Of a stretch of 64,000 bases of DNA, positions 53,162-62,298 are shown one piece after another. The stretch covers positions 1,178,001-1,242,000 of the forward strand of contig NZ_SRJC01000001.1 of NCBI RefSeq assembly GCF_004684905.1. The letters run 5' to 3'. Position numbers and translations under genes: made by a program. The stretch comes from Halobacillus salinus. GTDB lineage: Bacteria; Bacillota; Bacilli; Bacillales; Halobacillaceae. The notes beneath the pieces were generated by a model. The model saw nothing but the letters and a program-made list of their open reading frames with translations, was not told where the DNA came from and did no database searches. Each line of letters starts with the position of its first letter. Position 1 is the stretch's first letter.

Positions 53162-53222
53162 AGAAACCCCTCCTATGTTTTACTTATTAGAAGTTTTCCC
53201 TTCCTCATTACCAATAAACTTT

Positions 53223-54566
53223 TTAACATTTAGGAATGTGTTCTTGTGGAAATGCGAATACAAATTGATTATCAATCGCCCACCGGAAACCGTCATTCAT
53301 CTGTTGTTGAACTTCTGCTAATTCAAGTTTGTTTTCGTGAGTGAACAATATTTGAATGTCCCTTTGACCACCAGATGATTTTAACGTGTTCAGTTCACTT
53401 ACAACGTCCGATACATTTTCTAATCTCAAGTCAGTATGAGCAAAATAGAGATCGTTAAACACTTCATAATAGTCATCGCATTTACTGAGTGTTTCCCTTT
53501 CAACAGCAGACAAATTATAGTTTATTTCTCTGTCGTCCTCAGCGCTCAAAAAGCCTTTCGGCGGATGGGTTGTAGATTTCCACTCCTGTATAACTTCTTC
53601 ACGACCTTGAAAATAGTGGATTCTAGGTAGTAAATCGAGAGAACGTTCACCAGCAAAACGAATGATTTCATTAATAGTATTTTGGTAAGCTGTTTTTGCT
53701 TGCGCTGCATCATCTGTTTCGTACCTAGACGGATTGTCTAAGGCGTGAAATCCAAATTTAAGCCAGTTCGACGCTTGTAGGAATTCATTCTTAAACGCAT
53801 CCGTTGTTTGACTGAGGTTGAATGTTGAATTCTGATAGAAGCAATACAAGGAAACAACAACGCCGTATTGGTCGTGCATGTCTTTAAATAATGCGAATGT
53901 CGGCTGATCCCACAAGCTTGTATAAGAACCATTCGTCAAGTCTTCGAGCGCATCAATAAAGTCATCCACTGAAAAGTGCATGTACTTTGGAACAGTGTTC
54001 TCGTACACGGTTGCTTGGTCATATTTAACGTTGTTACCTGAATCACGCCATTGCATACCAGCGTAGTATTCGCCCAACATTTCAAATCCGGGTTCGAATG
54101 TCCCTTTTAGAAAATCGTTAGCGAATAATTGTACGTTTTGCCCTCTAACAACTGCTTTGATTTTATCCCCGTTTTTAATCTGATAAGAACTTGCCAACTT
54201 GCCTGTGTACTGAGTACCTAGTGATCCGTTTACTACCGTCCATATGTCGCGGTTCGCTGGTACTAAGAATGCGAAGTTTTTCTTATCTTTTCCCATTGCT
54301 ATTCGAGAGTATGAACCAATACCTTCGCTATCCTTAATTTTATATTCAATGGCTCTTGGATTTTTAATCACTTTATTTAGAGCAGTGTTAATATGAGTTG
54401 TCGCACCTGTTGGCATTTGTAGGGCAGCGTCCTCGATAGTAATCCCTTTAGTATAGTCCCAAGCGTTCTTGTCTTCTAGGAAGTTATCTAGGAATTTGCC
54501 ATCATCTATTAAATCTTCTAGTTGAGTGCCTTTGCTTTCGTTTAGTCTGTGTAGTTCTTCCCACAT
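53223..54566 (-). CDS. Baseplate-associated protein with polysaccharide-deacetylase-like domain
   Basis: 447-aa protein between the tail tip and spike genes. The N-terminal half (about 30-195) looks like a carbohydrate-binding jelly roll (IGSYSRIAMGKDKKNFAFLVPANRDIW ... GKLASSYQIKNGDKIKAVVRG). The C-terminal half (200-430) resembles a NodB-fold deacetylase: metal Asp in MHFSVDDFIDAL, His in LKFGFHALDNPS, and HYFQG plus ILFTHEN near the end. Such enzymes remove acetyl groups from cell wall or capsule sugars. GAGGGGGA precedes the ATG. The fold is inferred from motif spacing, so the activity is not certain. Confidence 0.6.
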   Translation of the reverse strand: MWEELHRLNESKGTQLEDLIDDGKFLDNFLEDKNAWDYTKGITIEDAALQMPTGATTHINTALNKVIKNPRAIEYKIKDSEGIGSYSRIAMGKDKKNFAFLVPANRDIWTVVNGSLGTQYTGKLASSYQIKNGDKIKAVVRGQNVQLFANDFLKGTFEPGFEMLGEYYAGMQWRDSGNNVKYDQATVYENTVPKYMHFSVDDFIDALEDLTNGSYTSLWDQPTFALFKDMHDQYGVVVSLYCFYQNSTFNLSQTTDAFKNEFLQASNWLKFGFHALDNPSRYETDDAAQAKTAYQNTINEIIRFAGERSLDLLPRIHYFQGREEVIQEWKSTTHPPKGFLSAEDDREINYNLSAVERETLSKCDDYYEVFNDLYFAHTDLRLENVSDVVSELNTLKSSGGQRDIQILFTHENKLELAEVQQQMNDGFRWAIDNQFVFAFPQEHIPKC

Positions 54567-54584
54567 GAATAATATCCCCCTCTC

Positions 54585-55232
54585 TTAGTTATTTTGACCG
54601 ATTGCAAATATTGTTAAGTCACCAGATGTCGGGGTGGAAGAAGCGTATAGGTTCACTTGAAGCTTTGTAGTCTCGATGTAATCAAGGTACGTTTCAATCG
54701 AGTTAATCACTATATAATCATCCGTATTTGCGGGTAATACAACTTTTTTATTATACCCCCGCACAAACTGCTCTCCATCCCAATACTGCAACCCTTTATC
54801 TCCGTATATCATACCTAGTGAAAACCATAGCTCAACCTCGGAATCCAGCGTGTTCCTTGCGTAAAATGTTAAAGGGCGATACTTAGACGTGTTCTTATTA
54901 ACTCGGCGAGTTGTCGTATCTCTTATCTGTTCAGCCACAAAATATTCGACTACACCCTTTTCAATATTACTCCCCGTTAGTTGAGAAGTAGCTGGTGTGG
55001 ATCCATCAATGATTCCGGCCAGTTGATTCTTGAGGGCTTGCTGCTCATTGACGACCGCATCCAACTTCTGATGAGCCGCGGTATCAGCCACAGGAAACTT
55101 ATTCACTTCACTGATAGGAGTCTTGCCATCAGGACCGACAATGACAGTTGGCATATAAGCGTGTTCGTTGTCTTCCGTCTTCTTACCGAAAAATTTATTT
55201 TCATTAATGTCTTTTGGCAATTCAAAAGCCAT
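54585..55232 (-). CDS. Putative baseplate/tail protein
   Basis: 215 aa; ATG 55232 overlaps the Dit stop as TAATG. N-terminal NENKFFGKKTEDNEHAYMPTVIVGPDGKTPISEVNKFPV, a short helical linker HQKLDAVVNEQQALKNQLAGIIDGS, then a beta-rich C-terminal domain. Position after dit suggests a baseplate or receptor-binding part. Family not recognised with certainty. Confidence 0.6.
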   Translation of the reverse strand: MAFELPKDINENKFFGKKTEDNEHAYMPTVIVGPDGKTPISEVNKFPVADTAAHQKLDAVVNEQQALKNQLAGIIDGSTPATSQLTGSNIEKGVVEYFVAEQIRDTTTRRVNKNTSKYRPLTFYARNTLDSEVELWFSLGMIYGDKGLQYWDGEQFVRGYNKKVVLPANTDDYIVINSIETYLDYIETTKLQVNLYASSTPTSGDLTIFAIGQNN

Positions 55233-56065
55233 TATAGCCACCTCTCTCTATACTTGATTTTAGTTTTTACTCCGGTGGACGGTAGTACTTCAAATGTATT
55301 CCCTCCTGGTCCTAACCAGAAAAAGGCACTGTTCACTATGTCCAACATCGTCATGTTACGCTCTCCATTCAGCTCTATTTTCCTTACACTCTGGCCAGTA
55401 TCTGTTTTCCAATTCGAATAAATTCGTAACTTGTCCCCTGATGTAAAACCAAAAAGCAACCGGATATATCGACCCGATTGCACATGCTTTAATACATATT
55501 CAGTTCCTGGATCAGTGAAAGTAATTTCAGCGATGAATGGTGACTCGGCATTTGTGCCGGGTCGAACAATCGGTGTTTCTTGCGCAGCGAATAACGCAGG
55601 AATTGTGATGGTCGGATCACCAGATGCATCGACGATTTGTTCTTGCTCGACGCTATAGATGTACGGGTCTGGCATGACTAACTCAATCAGGAATCCACCA
55701 TCCATTTGGGTAATATAGTCGAATTCATAGCCACCGTCCTGCATCGCATATATTTCCCAATCAGGCTTATAATCCAACCGGATGGTGTAAGCTTCACGAG
55801 AGAAAAAAACACCGTACAATTTATGCTTCAAATCATCCAATTCCACAACTGATTCGGATTCGACCTGTAAGCCGATTTCCACTTTACGTACATCTAGTTT
55901 GGATCTCGTTACCCTGGCACCATCCATACCTGCCGCTTCAGTCATCGACCGTTTCACGGTAGGAGGCGATACATTGAAAGAGCTGACCCAGACACCAAGG
56001 TCTTCATGCATATCAAGCACCACACCCGACGGATACTCGATATGAAAGTTCTTTTCACTCTTCAA
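55232..56065 (-). CDS. Distal tail protein (Dit, Sipho_tail family)
   Basis: 277-aa hub protein that joins the tail tube to the tip. Typical SPP1 Dit/TP901 features: NVSPPTVKRSMTEAAGMDGARVTRSKLDVRKVEIGLQVES in the N-terminal ring domain, then LKHKLYGVFFSREAYTIRLDYKPDWEIYAMQDG and a galectin-like C-terminal part ending in the tail-family LNGERNMTMLDIVNSAFFWLGPGGN. The start is TTG 56065, 2 bases after the tape measure stop, with GGGAGG upstream. Confidence 0.88.
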   Translation of the reverse strand: MKSEKNFHIEYPSGVVLDMHEDLGVWVSSFNVSPPTVKRSMTEAAGMDGARVTRSKLDVRKVEIGLQVESESVVELDDLKHKLYGVFFSREAYTIRLDYKPDWEIYAMQDGGYEFDYITQMDGGFLIELVMPDPYIYSVEQEQIVDASGDPTITIPALFAAQETPIVRPGTNAESPFIAEITFTDPGTEYVLKHVQSGRYIRLLFGFTSGDKLRIYSNWKTDTGQSVRKIELNGERNMTMLDIVNSAFFWLGPGGNTFEVLPSTGVKTKIKYRERWL

Positions 56066-56067
56066 AG

Positions 56068-59000
56068 TTACCTCCCCCTTCTGAACTGTAGATCATTTAA
56101 TTCCACTTTCACCTCAGGTGCGACTAAGCGACCGAGAGCCCTTTTATCCATAATGACATCTGCCGGCTTCATCTGAATGGTGATAGATTGATTGGTCCCT
56201 TGTGTGCCGCTTGCTAGATCTGTACTCATTCGATCGAGATTGCAAGAAACGTTAGGACTGACCCCGGCTCCGGATGCATAAGCAGGTAGTCTCTTGTTAA
56301 TGCCCGCCATCATCTTCTGCGTTTCCTCATGGGTGTAAACATCTGCTCCTCGCTGCAGGTTCGGGATGAACCCAAAATCATGAAGGGACCACTGATTGCC
56401 TTGTCGGATTAACTCTGGCCCCTCTTCACCGACGACAGCTGGACCTCCCGGGTGGAAGTCGGTACCTTTCGCATAATTGACGTAATGACCACCGCCAGAA
56501 GTGGTGATATTAAGGGTTTTATATGCAGGTCTGGAAAGACGTCTGTTGATTTCGTAATCGCTAGGTGACATATTAGTTTGCACTGTTTTAGACACGTCAC
56601 GACCTAGCTCTCTCGTATAGTTCCTGGCATCCCTTGTGAGAGTGCTGATTTGCCCTCTGGCCGACTGAAGCTCACTGATTTGTCCATCAATGGCAGAAAT
56701 CCCGTTCCGATACTCCCTTGTATTCCGCATGTTGATAGGTGTCTGGTCCCTCAACTTTTGTTTTTGGGATTCCAGTTTGTTGATCTGATCTTTGATAACG
56801 CTAGTGACATTACCCTGGTTAACAGCTTGGCGAGAAATCTCATCCTTGATGCCTGCATTCTTGAGGTAGTTTATCTGCAGCTTGTCATAAACCATCCCGA
56901 GTTTTGCAATTTCCGTCTCTGTCTCACCGATGATCTTTTCTTTTTCGTTCTTTTGCCGCTTCAAAGCCAGTAGCTGATCATTCAATCCCTGCTTACCGTC
57001 TTTGATCAAATCATATTTCCGACGGAGAGGCACAATTTGATTCTGTAATTGTTGCCATTCGTCACTGCCGGCTTTCACACTTGCTTGTTGTGCTTGCAAT
57101 GAATTAAGCTCTTCTTTTGTTTTTTGTCTGAGTGTTTCTAATTCACCAGCGGTATAAGTGCTGATTAAGGTGTTGATTTCTTTCTCACGAGTTTTTAAGA
57201 TGTTCAACTGTTTTTGTTGAGCGTTGAGATCCGCGGTCAACTGTTTCTGATTCTCGAGTGCAGCATAAAACTGTCCTTCCAGTTCGAGCGTGGCCATCTT
57301 TTCAATTTCCGCATTGTATTTACTAAGTTCACTCGTTGTACCAGCGATTTTGTTCCCTTGATTGGTAATCTGCTGCGTTGCACCTGGTAAAGCCTCAACC
57401 AGGTTATTGTTCAGTTGTACCATGGTCGACAATTCACCATTAGTAAAACCTGATTTCTTTTCTAGCTGTGCCATCTCTTCTTTAATGGCTGCTATGACTT
57501 GAGGATTAGACGCTTCTTGCAACTCAGACTGCAAGTCTACATATCTCGCAAACTGATCATTCGTAAGCTTGGATTTATTTCGTAGAGTGTCGAATTGACT
57601 GATCATAGCGCTCGCTTGATCATGTTGCTGTTGTAAGCTTATTGCTGTTTCGAGGCTAACATCATTTAATTCATTTTGTCGCTGAGCCAGGGTGTAAACG
57701 GTCGTACCTAGCGCGGCTACTCCGGCAATCGCTAAACCAACAACTCCACCTTTGCTCCCGAACTTAATCAGGTTGCCAGCTAGACCTGCAGCTCCCGCTG
57801 ATTTAGATGCGGTACCAAATCCTCCGGAGAGTTTACCCAGTACATTAGTGAGTCCTGAAAAAGTCTTCAATGCAGGTCCAGCTAGTGCTGCACTCCCCGT
57901 CAGCGTCAGGAGAAATTTCTGTGTATCTGTATCCAGGGTTGTAAACCATTCTGATAATTCTTGAATATGAGGCGTAACATCACGGGCAATTTCCAACATC
58001 TCTTCTCCGAGTGGCTCCAATGCATCTAAAATGCCTCTAAGGGTTTGCTTGAATTCTCTGCTGAATGTCTGCTCCTGAGAGGCTTGTAACTGCCCCATAG
58101 AACCGTCTACCGTCTGCATCGACTCATTCACATCATCAAGTGCATAGACCGTTTCCTGCCCCATGTCCTCCCATTTGGTGCCGAACAGCTCGACTCCGAT
58201 CTGATTGGCTTTCACCTGATCATCCATGTTCTCCAGTTCCGGAATGACCGTGTCGAAAAGCTCCCGTGTCGTAGCTTCTCCATTTTCGAATTCCTTGAAG
58301 AGGTTTTGCGTTTCATCAGACATTTCCGCAAATGCATCCACCGTTCGATCGGATCCGTCTCGAACGCGTACATCAAACTCTTTCATGATGTCGTTGATGT
58401 AATCTAGATTATAAGCGCCGTTCTTCGCACCGTTAGCCAAGATGGAGAAATACTCTTCTGCCGAGAACCCCATTTGCTTGAACAAAGGAGCGTATTCGGA
58501 TATGTTGTCGTACATTTCTTGCGAGTAGTTTAACCCCTCAGCCTGACCTTTCGCGAAGAGGTCCATTGCTTCTTCCGATGTTTTACCGAAGTTATGCATG
58601 AGCTGATTAACACCACGAGTGACCTCGCTTACATCTGATTCCGTAACATCGGCAAGTGTGAGCATCTGCTTCGTGACATCTTGCAATTCCTTACCGGAAT
58701 TAATACCTTTAATATTTTGCTTGACCATGGCCATAGAACGAGCGATTTGCTCCGGGGAATCTCCGAAACCAGCATTCCACACTTCTTGCATATCGTCTTT
58801 TAGTCGTTGGGCTTCATCACCCGTAGCACCTAACGAGCCAATTAAGACCTGTCCTGCGTCATGAACGCTCATGGCTGCCACGCCCGCTGCTGTACTGACA
58901 CCAGCCAAAGGTAAGCTGACGCCAGTGCCTAATTTATCACCGAGGTCATTGGATTTTTGACCAAGTTCATTCAAAGACTTTTCAAACTTATTAGCTGCAC

Positions 59001-59394
59001 TTCTCGACTCCATCATTTCACGTTGCTGTTTCTCGATGCTCGATCGCGTCTGATTGATCGAGTTCTCCAACCGCTGTTCAGAAATTTGAAGATCGAGTAA
59101 CTTGTTGGCCAACTTGTTTGCTTCATTGGAGTTCTCTCCATAAGTCTGTTTCGCTTTCTTTAGTTGAGCATCTGTGGCGTTGACTTTTCGCTTGACTATG
59201 TCTTGCTGCTTCCCAAGGTACTGCACTTTGGTCTCGAGCTTCTCCGTAGCCGTGGCCGTATCTTTCATCTGCTCTGATTGTAGCTTGAATTCCTTCTTGA
59301 GCTTGGAGCTCTCGGCACTCATCTCTTGAATACCCGCATTGAATTCTTTGTTAAATATACTAAACTTTACTTTGGTCTCATTCTTCTTCGCCAT
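56068..59394 (-). CDS. Tape measure protein
   Basis: 1108-aa protein setting the length of the phage tail. Long N-terminal coiled coils (about 15-150) are followed by the TMP core with LTLADVTESDVSEVTRGVNQLMHNFGKTSEEAMDLF. A hydrophobic zone (about 510-590) contains GSAALAGPALKTFSGL and GGVVGLAIAGVAALGTTVYTLA. Further coiled coils (600-960) lead to the C-terminal YAKGTDFHPGGPAVVGEEGPELI, common in TMPs. At about 0.15 nm per residue it would suit a tail near 160-170 nm (rule of thumb). Confidence 0.92.
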   Translation of the reverse strand: MAKKNETKVKFSIFNKEFNAGIQEMSAESSKLKKEFKLQSEQMKDTATATEKLETKVQYLGKQQDIVKRKVNATDAQLKKAKQTYGENSNEANKLANKLLDLQISEQRLENSINQTRSSIEKQQREMMESRSAANKFEKSLNELGQKSNDLGDKLGTGVSLPLAGVSTAAGVAAMSVHDAGQVLIGSLGATGDEAQRLKDDMQEVWNAGFGDSPEQIARSMAMVKQNIKGINSGKELQDVTKQMLTLADVTESDVSEVTRGVNQLMHNFGKTSEEAMDLFAKGQAEGLNYSQEMYDNISEYAPLFKQMGFSAEEYFSILANGAKNGAYNLDYINDIMKEFDVRVRDGSDRTVDAFAEMSDETQNLFKEFENGEATTRELFDTVIPELENMDDQVKANQIGVELFGTKWEDMGQETVYALDDVNESMQTVDGSMGQLQASQEQTFSREFKQTLRGILDALEPLGEEMLEIARDVTPHIQELSEWFTTLDTDTQKFLLTLTGSAALAGPALKTFSGLTNVLGKLSGGFGTASKSAGAAGLAGNLIKFGSKGGVVGLAIAGVAALGTTVYTLAQRQNELNDVSLETAISLQQQHDQASAMISQFDTLRNKSKLTNDQFARYVDLQSELQEASNPQVIAAIKEEMAQLEKKSGFTNGELSTMVQLNNNLVEALPGATQQITNQGNKIAGTTSELSKYNAEIEKMATLELEGQFYAALENQKQLTADLNAQQKQLNILKTREKEINTLISTYTAGELETLRQKTKEELNSLQAQQASVKAGSDEWQQLQNQIVPLRRKYDLIKDGKQGLNDQLLALKRQKNEKEKIIGETETEIAKLGMVYDKLQINYLKNAGIKDEISRQAVNQGNVTSVIKDQINKLESQKQKLRDQTPINMRNTREYRNGISAIDGQISELQSARGQISTLTRDARNYTRELGRDVSKTVQTNMSPSDYEINRRLSRPAYKTLNITTSGGGHYVNYAKGTDFHPGGPAVVGEEGPELIRQGNQWSLHDFGFIPNLQRGADVYTHEETQKMMAGINKRLPAYASGAGVSPNVSCNLDRMSTDLASGTQGTNQSITIQMKPADVIMDKRALGRLVAPEVKVELNDLQFRRGR

Positions 59395-59404
59395 TCATCT
59401 CACC

Positions 59405-59932
59405 TCACTTTCCTTGTGTAGCCGGGTTGTTTTTCCAAGCGTCCAACGCCTGTTTACTTTCGTAAATCCTCTCTACATCCGGTATTGGATAATGCCAAAA
59501 GACATCTTCTCCAATACCAGCACCTAGACAATATAAAACATAACGATCCTCTACACATTCGATGGTGAGCTTCGGGCTCTTGATTTTCGGTTGGTCCCTT
59601 TCTGCTTTGCGATCCAGACTATTCCTCAACCCTTTTGCGAACTCATTATCTTCTTTCAGAGTGCAAGCTTCTAAGACTCTCATATAATCAGCTCTCAACC
59701 GCTCATCACTAGGAGAGTAATATTCTTCAAATGCATCGACAGTAACTGCCTCTCCAGGATAAGGACCGATGACAGCCAAGTAGACAATGGCTTTGTATGC
59801 GCCCAGCTCCAATAAATCGGTCAATTGGGATTTCTCTAAGTACCCAAGCTTCTCTCCCATGCTTAATGAGTGGTTGGTGATAGCAGCCTTGAGCATCGTA
59901 CCGCCAACGTTAATTAACTCGTACTTTGCCAT
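59405..59932 (-). CDS. Tail assembly chaperone (G/GT-type)
   Basis: 175-aa protein between major tail and tape measure genes, the position of the lambda G/GT pair. The N-terminal part MAKYELINVGGTMLKAAITNHSLSMGEKLGYLEKSQLTDLLELGAYKAIVYLAV looks like gpG; the C-terminal part CLGAGIGEDVFWHYPIPDVERIYESKQALDAWKNN resembles the T-like extension. Both parts are in one frame, so no frameshift seems needed. ATG 59932 chosen; TTG 59938 is closer to GGAG and remains possible. Confidence 0.7.
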   Translation of the reverse strand: MAKYELINVGGTMLKAAITNHSLSMGEKLGYLEKSQLTDLLELGAYKAIVYLAVIGPYPGEAVTVDAFEEYYSPSDERLRADYMRVLEACTLKEDNEFAKGLRNSLDRKAERDQPKIKSPKLTIECVEDRYVLYCLGAGIGEDVFWHYPIPDVERIYESKQALDAWKNNPATQGK

Positions 59933-59960
59933 GTTCAACGCGTCTCCTTCATAAATTAAA

Positions 59961-59989
59961 AAGAAAAGACTAGCAAATGCTAGCCTTTA
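59961..59989 (-). terminator. Terminator/attenuator after the major tail gene
   Basis: Minus strand CTAGCA / TGCTAG with short centre, followed by TCTTTTCTTTTT; it overlaps the major tail stop. Highly expressed tail genes often carry such an attenuator. Confidence 0.65.
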
Positions 59990-60577
59990 TACTTGTGGTG
60001 TGGTTTCTACTAAGGTGTAATCAAATGCTGTATGCCACGTATCCGGAACAGTGGAATCGTCAGCTAGTTCCGAAACCAGCACTTCGTAATACAAGTTCTT
60101 CATTGCATCAGGATACGCGGTCAACGTTACTTCCATCTGAGCGACCTCATCTCCACCGTTTTCTAAAGAGAAGCCAAATCCGTTTGTAGAAGTGCAATTC
60201 GGAAATGCAATAAGTTTGGTTACGTCCTCAAACTCATCAATCACATCGGCCGTTAGTACGAAGTCTTGCCCTACAGAAGACTGAGAGTATTTATAGACAC
60301 CCTCCTTCAAGTCCTGGTTAGAAAGGCCGAATAGTTTTCTAACTATGACGACAGGCACATGTCCCGTCACGGTCAACTCCATCTTTTCTGGCTTCACTTT
60401 TTTCCCGACTTCTACACCTTCACAACGTTTGATCAGTTCCTTTAAGGTTGTTTCTCCTTCAACCGATCCGATACAAGAGAACTTTTCTCCCTCACCTTGG
60501 GTGCCATCACTATTCTTGAATTGAGCACTAGCATTCGTAATCTTCGTCGGGTCGAATGTTTCTACTACTGTAGGCAT
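59987..60577 (-). CDS. Major tail protein
   Basis: 196-aa tube-forming protein. It starts at ATG 60577 directly after the stop of the preceding gene, with GAGGAGGA 8 bases before. Pattern: FDPTKITNASAQFKNSD near the start, FSCIGSVEGETTLKELIKRCEGVEV, VYKYSQSSVGQDFVLTADVIDEF, and NGFGFSLENGGDEVAQMEVTLTAYPDA. This matches the siphovirus major tail proteins of the phi13/SPP1-like type. No second frame follows, unlike the capsid gene. Confidence 0.8.
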   Translation of the reverse strand: MPTVVETFDPTKITNASAQFKNSDGTQGEGEKFSCIGSVEGETTLKELIKRCEGVEVGKKVKPEKMELTVTGHVPVVIVRKLFGLSNQDLKEGVYKYSQSSVGQDFVLTADVIDEFEDVTKLIAFPNCTSTNGFGFSLENGGDEVAQMEVTLTAYPDAMKNLYYEVLVSELADDSTVPDTWHTAFDYTLVETTPQV

Positions 60578-60976
60578 CTAAAATTCCTCCTCTAATAATC
60601 GATCTACTTGTCGATTAATTTCTTCTAATATTCTATCTGTACGCGCATCCATTCCCTCTCGCATGAATTCATGCGGCACTTCTTCCACCGAAGTTCCCAA
60701 AGCTTGGTCCGGGAATACCAAATACCAATAAGGTCGTTTCGGTTTCACTTCGAAACCAAGATTGAAGGTGGTACTTCTTATAGGCCTGGAATTTTTCGCG
60801 TGTTTCTTGCTCTTCTTTGAAACCGGAATCCTTGTTATAATCGCATCCTCAACTTCCCGAACTCCGAAGGTGTGCAACGTCTCATTAATAAGCTTCTCCA
60901 CGTCTTGTGGTATTTTTGATAACTTTTCTTCGAGCTTCCGAACATCTTCATAATCCAACTCAAACCGGACACTCAT
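60578..60976 (-). CDS. HK97 gp10-like tail-completion/neck protein
   Basis: 132 aa. It has a helical N-terminus (EDVRKLEEKLSKIPQDVEKLINETLHTFGVREVEDAIITRIPVSKKSKKHAKNSR) and the family core GFEVKPKRPYWYLVFPDQALGTS. This is the HK97-gp10 family that joins head and tail. ATG 60976 overlaps the upstream gene by 17 bases. Confidence 0.8.
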   Translation of the reverse strand: MSVRFELDYEDVRKLEEKLSKIPQDVEKLINETLHTFGVREVEDAIITRIPVSKKSKKHAKNSRPIRSTTFNLGFEVKPKRPYWYLVFPDQALGTSVEEVPHEFMREGMDARTDRILEEINRQVDRLLEEEF

Positions 60977-61352
60977 ATTTGACCGTCCTTCGGAAGATGA
61001 AATTCACACGATCCACATACTCGTCGGTATCGAGTTTCTGCACCTGATCCTTTTCTGTTCTAAGAAATTGAATGGCTTTCACTTTTGATACGGCAGAAAT
61101 GACATCCAAGCTATCAGTCTCGACCGTATCGCTCCCCTCCGCCAGATACGTCACATAAATTTCTTGGTTCAAAGTACTGGGGTTTTCACCAGCCGTGAAA
61201 TCCCCGAATACCAAAAGGAACAAATTCAAGGTTTCCGGACGTTCATCTTGAGATACCGTATCCTGATATATCGGAAGCCCGAAGGTTTCGTCCAGATTGG
61301 TTAACAACTTCTGATTTTGAAAACTAATCAGCTGCTTCGCTTTTTCATTCAT
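60960..61352 (-). CDS. Putative tail terminator protein
   Basis: 130 aa: MNEKAKQLISFQNQKLL, ETLNLFLLVFGDFTAGEN, EIYVTYLAEGSD, and a C-terminal YVDRVNFIFRRTVKYECPV strand set. Size, position and fold pattern suggest the tail terminator (lambda gpU/SPP1 gp17 class). ATG 61352 overlaps the stop of the preceding gene as ATGA. Confidence 0.6.
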   Translation of the reverse strand: MNEKAKQLISFQNQKLLTNLDETFGLPIYQDTVSQDERPETLNLFLLVFGDFTAGENPSTLNQEIYVTYLAEGSDTVETDSLDVISAVSKVKAIQFLRTEKDQVQKLDTDEYVDRVNFIFRRTVKYECPV

Positions 61353-61774
61353 TGAATATTCCAACTCTCACTGAAAGTAGCCGGGATGTTGTCTTCCGGT
61401 TCTTCTTCATTCTGCTTAAAACTGCCAATCTGGCGAAGATAGAAAAACAGGTTCCGTTTAGATCGGTCATAGTCCACAGAAATCACTTCGTACTCTTCTG
61501 CACCAATTCGGATAACCAAGTCGGACTTTTTCCATCGAAGGAATAACGGCGGGAAAGGTGTCTTCACCTTTACATCCACCGAGCTCCCCATGGTTTCTGC
61601 CATGCTGTAGTCCTCTTCGCGTATGCTCATCAACTGGTAAGCGAGCTTCCCTTTTTCTACGAACTCTTTTCCAATTACTTTCCTGGTAGGAGATCGTAAT
61701 GTTTCATGCCGACCATAAACAAGAAAACCGTCGTTATACACTTCATGTAGAGGTTTCGGTATTTTCCGCTTCAA
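61349..61774 (-). CDS. Putative head-tail joining (head closure) protein
   Basis: 141 aa. The start is TTG 61774 after GGGGTGAA. Beta-rich: YGRHETLRSPTRKVIGKEFVEKGKLAYQLMSIREEDYSMAETMG, VVKTP-type core FPPLFLRWKKSDLVIRIGAEEYEVISVDYDRSKRNLFFYLRQI. Position and strand pattern fit head closure/stopper proteins (SPP1 gp16 type). It overlaps the connector gene by 32 bases. Confidence 0.6.
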   Translation of the reverse strand: MKRKIPKPLHEVYNDGFLVYGRHETLRSPTRKVIGKEFVEKGKLAYQLMSIREEDYSMAETMGSSVDVKVKTPFPPLFLRWKKSDLVIRIGAEEYEVISVDYDRSKRNLFFYLRQIGSFKQNEEEPEDNIPATFSESWNIQ

Positions 61775-62051
61775 TCGACTTCACCCCTTCACGAATCGAT
61801 AGCTTGACCAGTTCATTCTGGAAGTTGATTTCAAACAGTTCGAATGAGTGGTTGTAAACGTAACGACCGTAATCGAATAACAGCTGCCGGACCGTTTCAT
61901 CTTGCTCATAGTCCAACTCCCCGCCTCCGATTTCATTCAGATACGCTTTTCCTCTTTTCACGATGCCAAGAACTTCACTGTTTTGATCTGGCCAAGTAAT
62001 CCGTAGGTATTGTTTCAACTCTTCCATCAGATCATTTTCTGTAAATGCCAT
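61743..62051 (-). CDS. Head-tail connector protein (gp6-like)
   Basis: 102-aa mostly helical protein: ENDLMEELKQYLRITWPDQNSEVLGIVKRGKAYLNEIGGGELDYEQDETVRQLLFDYGRYVYNHSFELFEINFQNELVKLSI. This is the classic phage gp6/DNA-packaging adaptor pattern that docks on the portal. ATG 62051 after GGGGTGG. Confidence 0.85.
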   Translation of the reverse strand: MAFTENDLMEELKQYLRITWPDQNSEVLGIVKRGKAYLNEIGGGELDYEQDETVRQLLFDYGRYVYNHSFELFEINFQNELVKLSIREGVKSIEAENTETST

Positions 62052-62065
62052 AGAAAAGCCACCCC

Positions 62066-62275
62066 CTATTTGTCAGAGGATGGCTTGTCAGTAGTTTTCT
62101 TTTCTTCTTTCACTTCTTCAATAAATGCCCGTTTATACTTAGGGTGCTTTCTTGACAGTTCTTTTACCCTTGCAGGATTCAGCTTCTTATTGTTTCTTGG
62201 ATAGGGGTCTCCAACTTTATAAAAGTGCTTTTCGTCCTTCAGATCTTCAAAGTTATTCACGACCTTATAAGGCAT
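62066..62275 (-). CDS. Small head-region protein
   Basis: 69 aa, ATG 62275 after AGGAG. Basic, with YKVVNNFEDLKDEKHFYKVGDPYPRNNKKLNPARVKELSRKHPKY and a Lys/Glu-rich tail. Similar short proteins lie between capsid and connector genes in many Gram-positive siphoviruses; the central part resembles a Rho-N-like or lattice-binding motif. Function unknown. Confidence 0.7.
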   Translation of the reverse strand: MPYKVVNNFEDLKDEKHFYKVGDPYPRNNKKLNPARVKELSRKHPKYKRAFIEEVKEEKKTTDKPSSDK

Positions 62276-62298
62276 GTTCTTCTCCTCCTTTAATCAAT

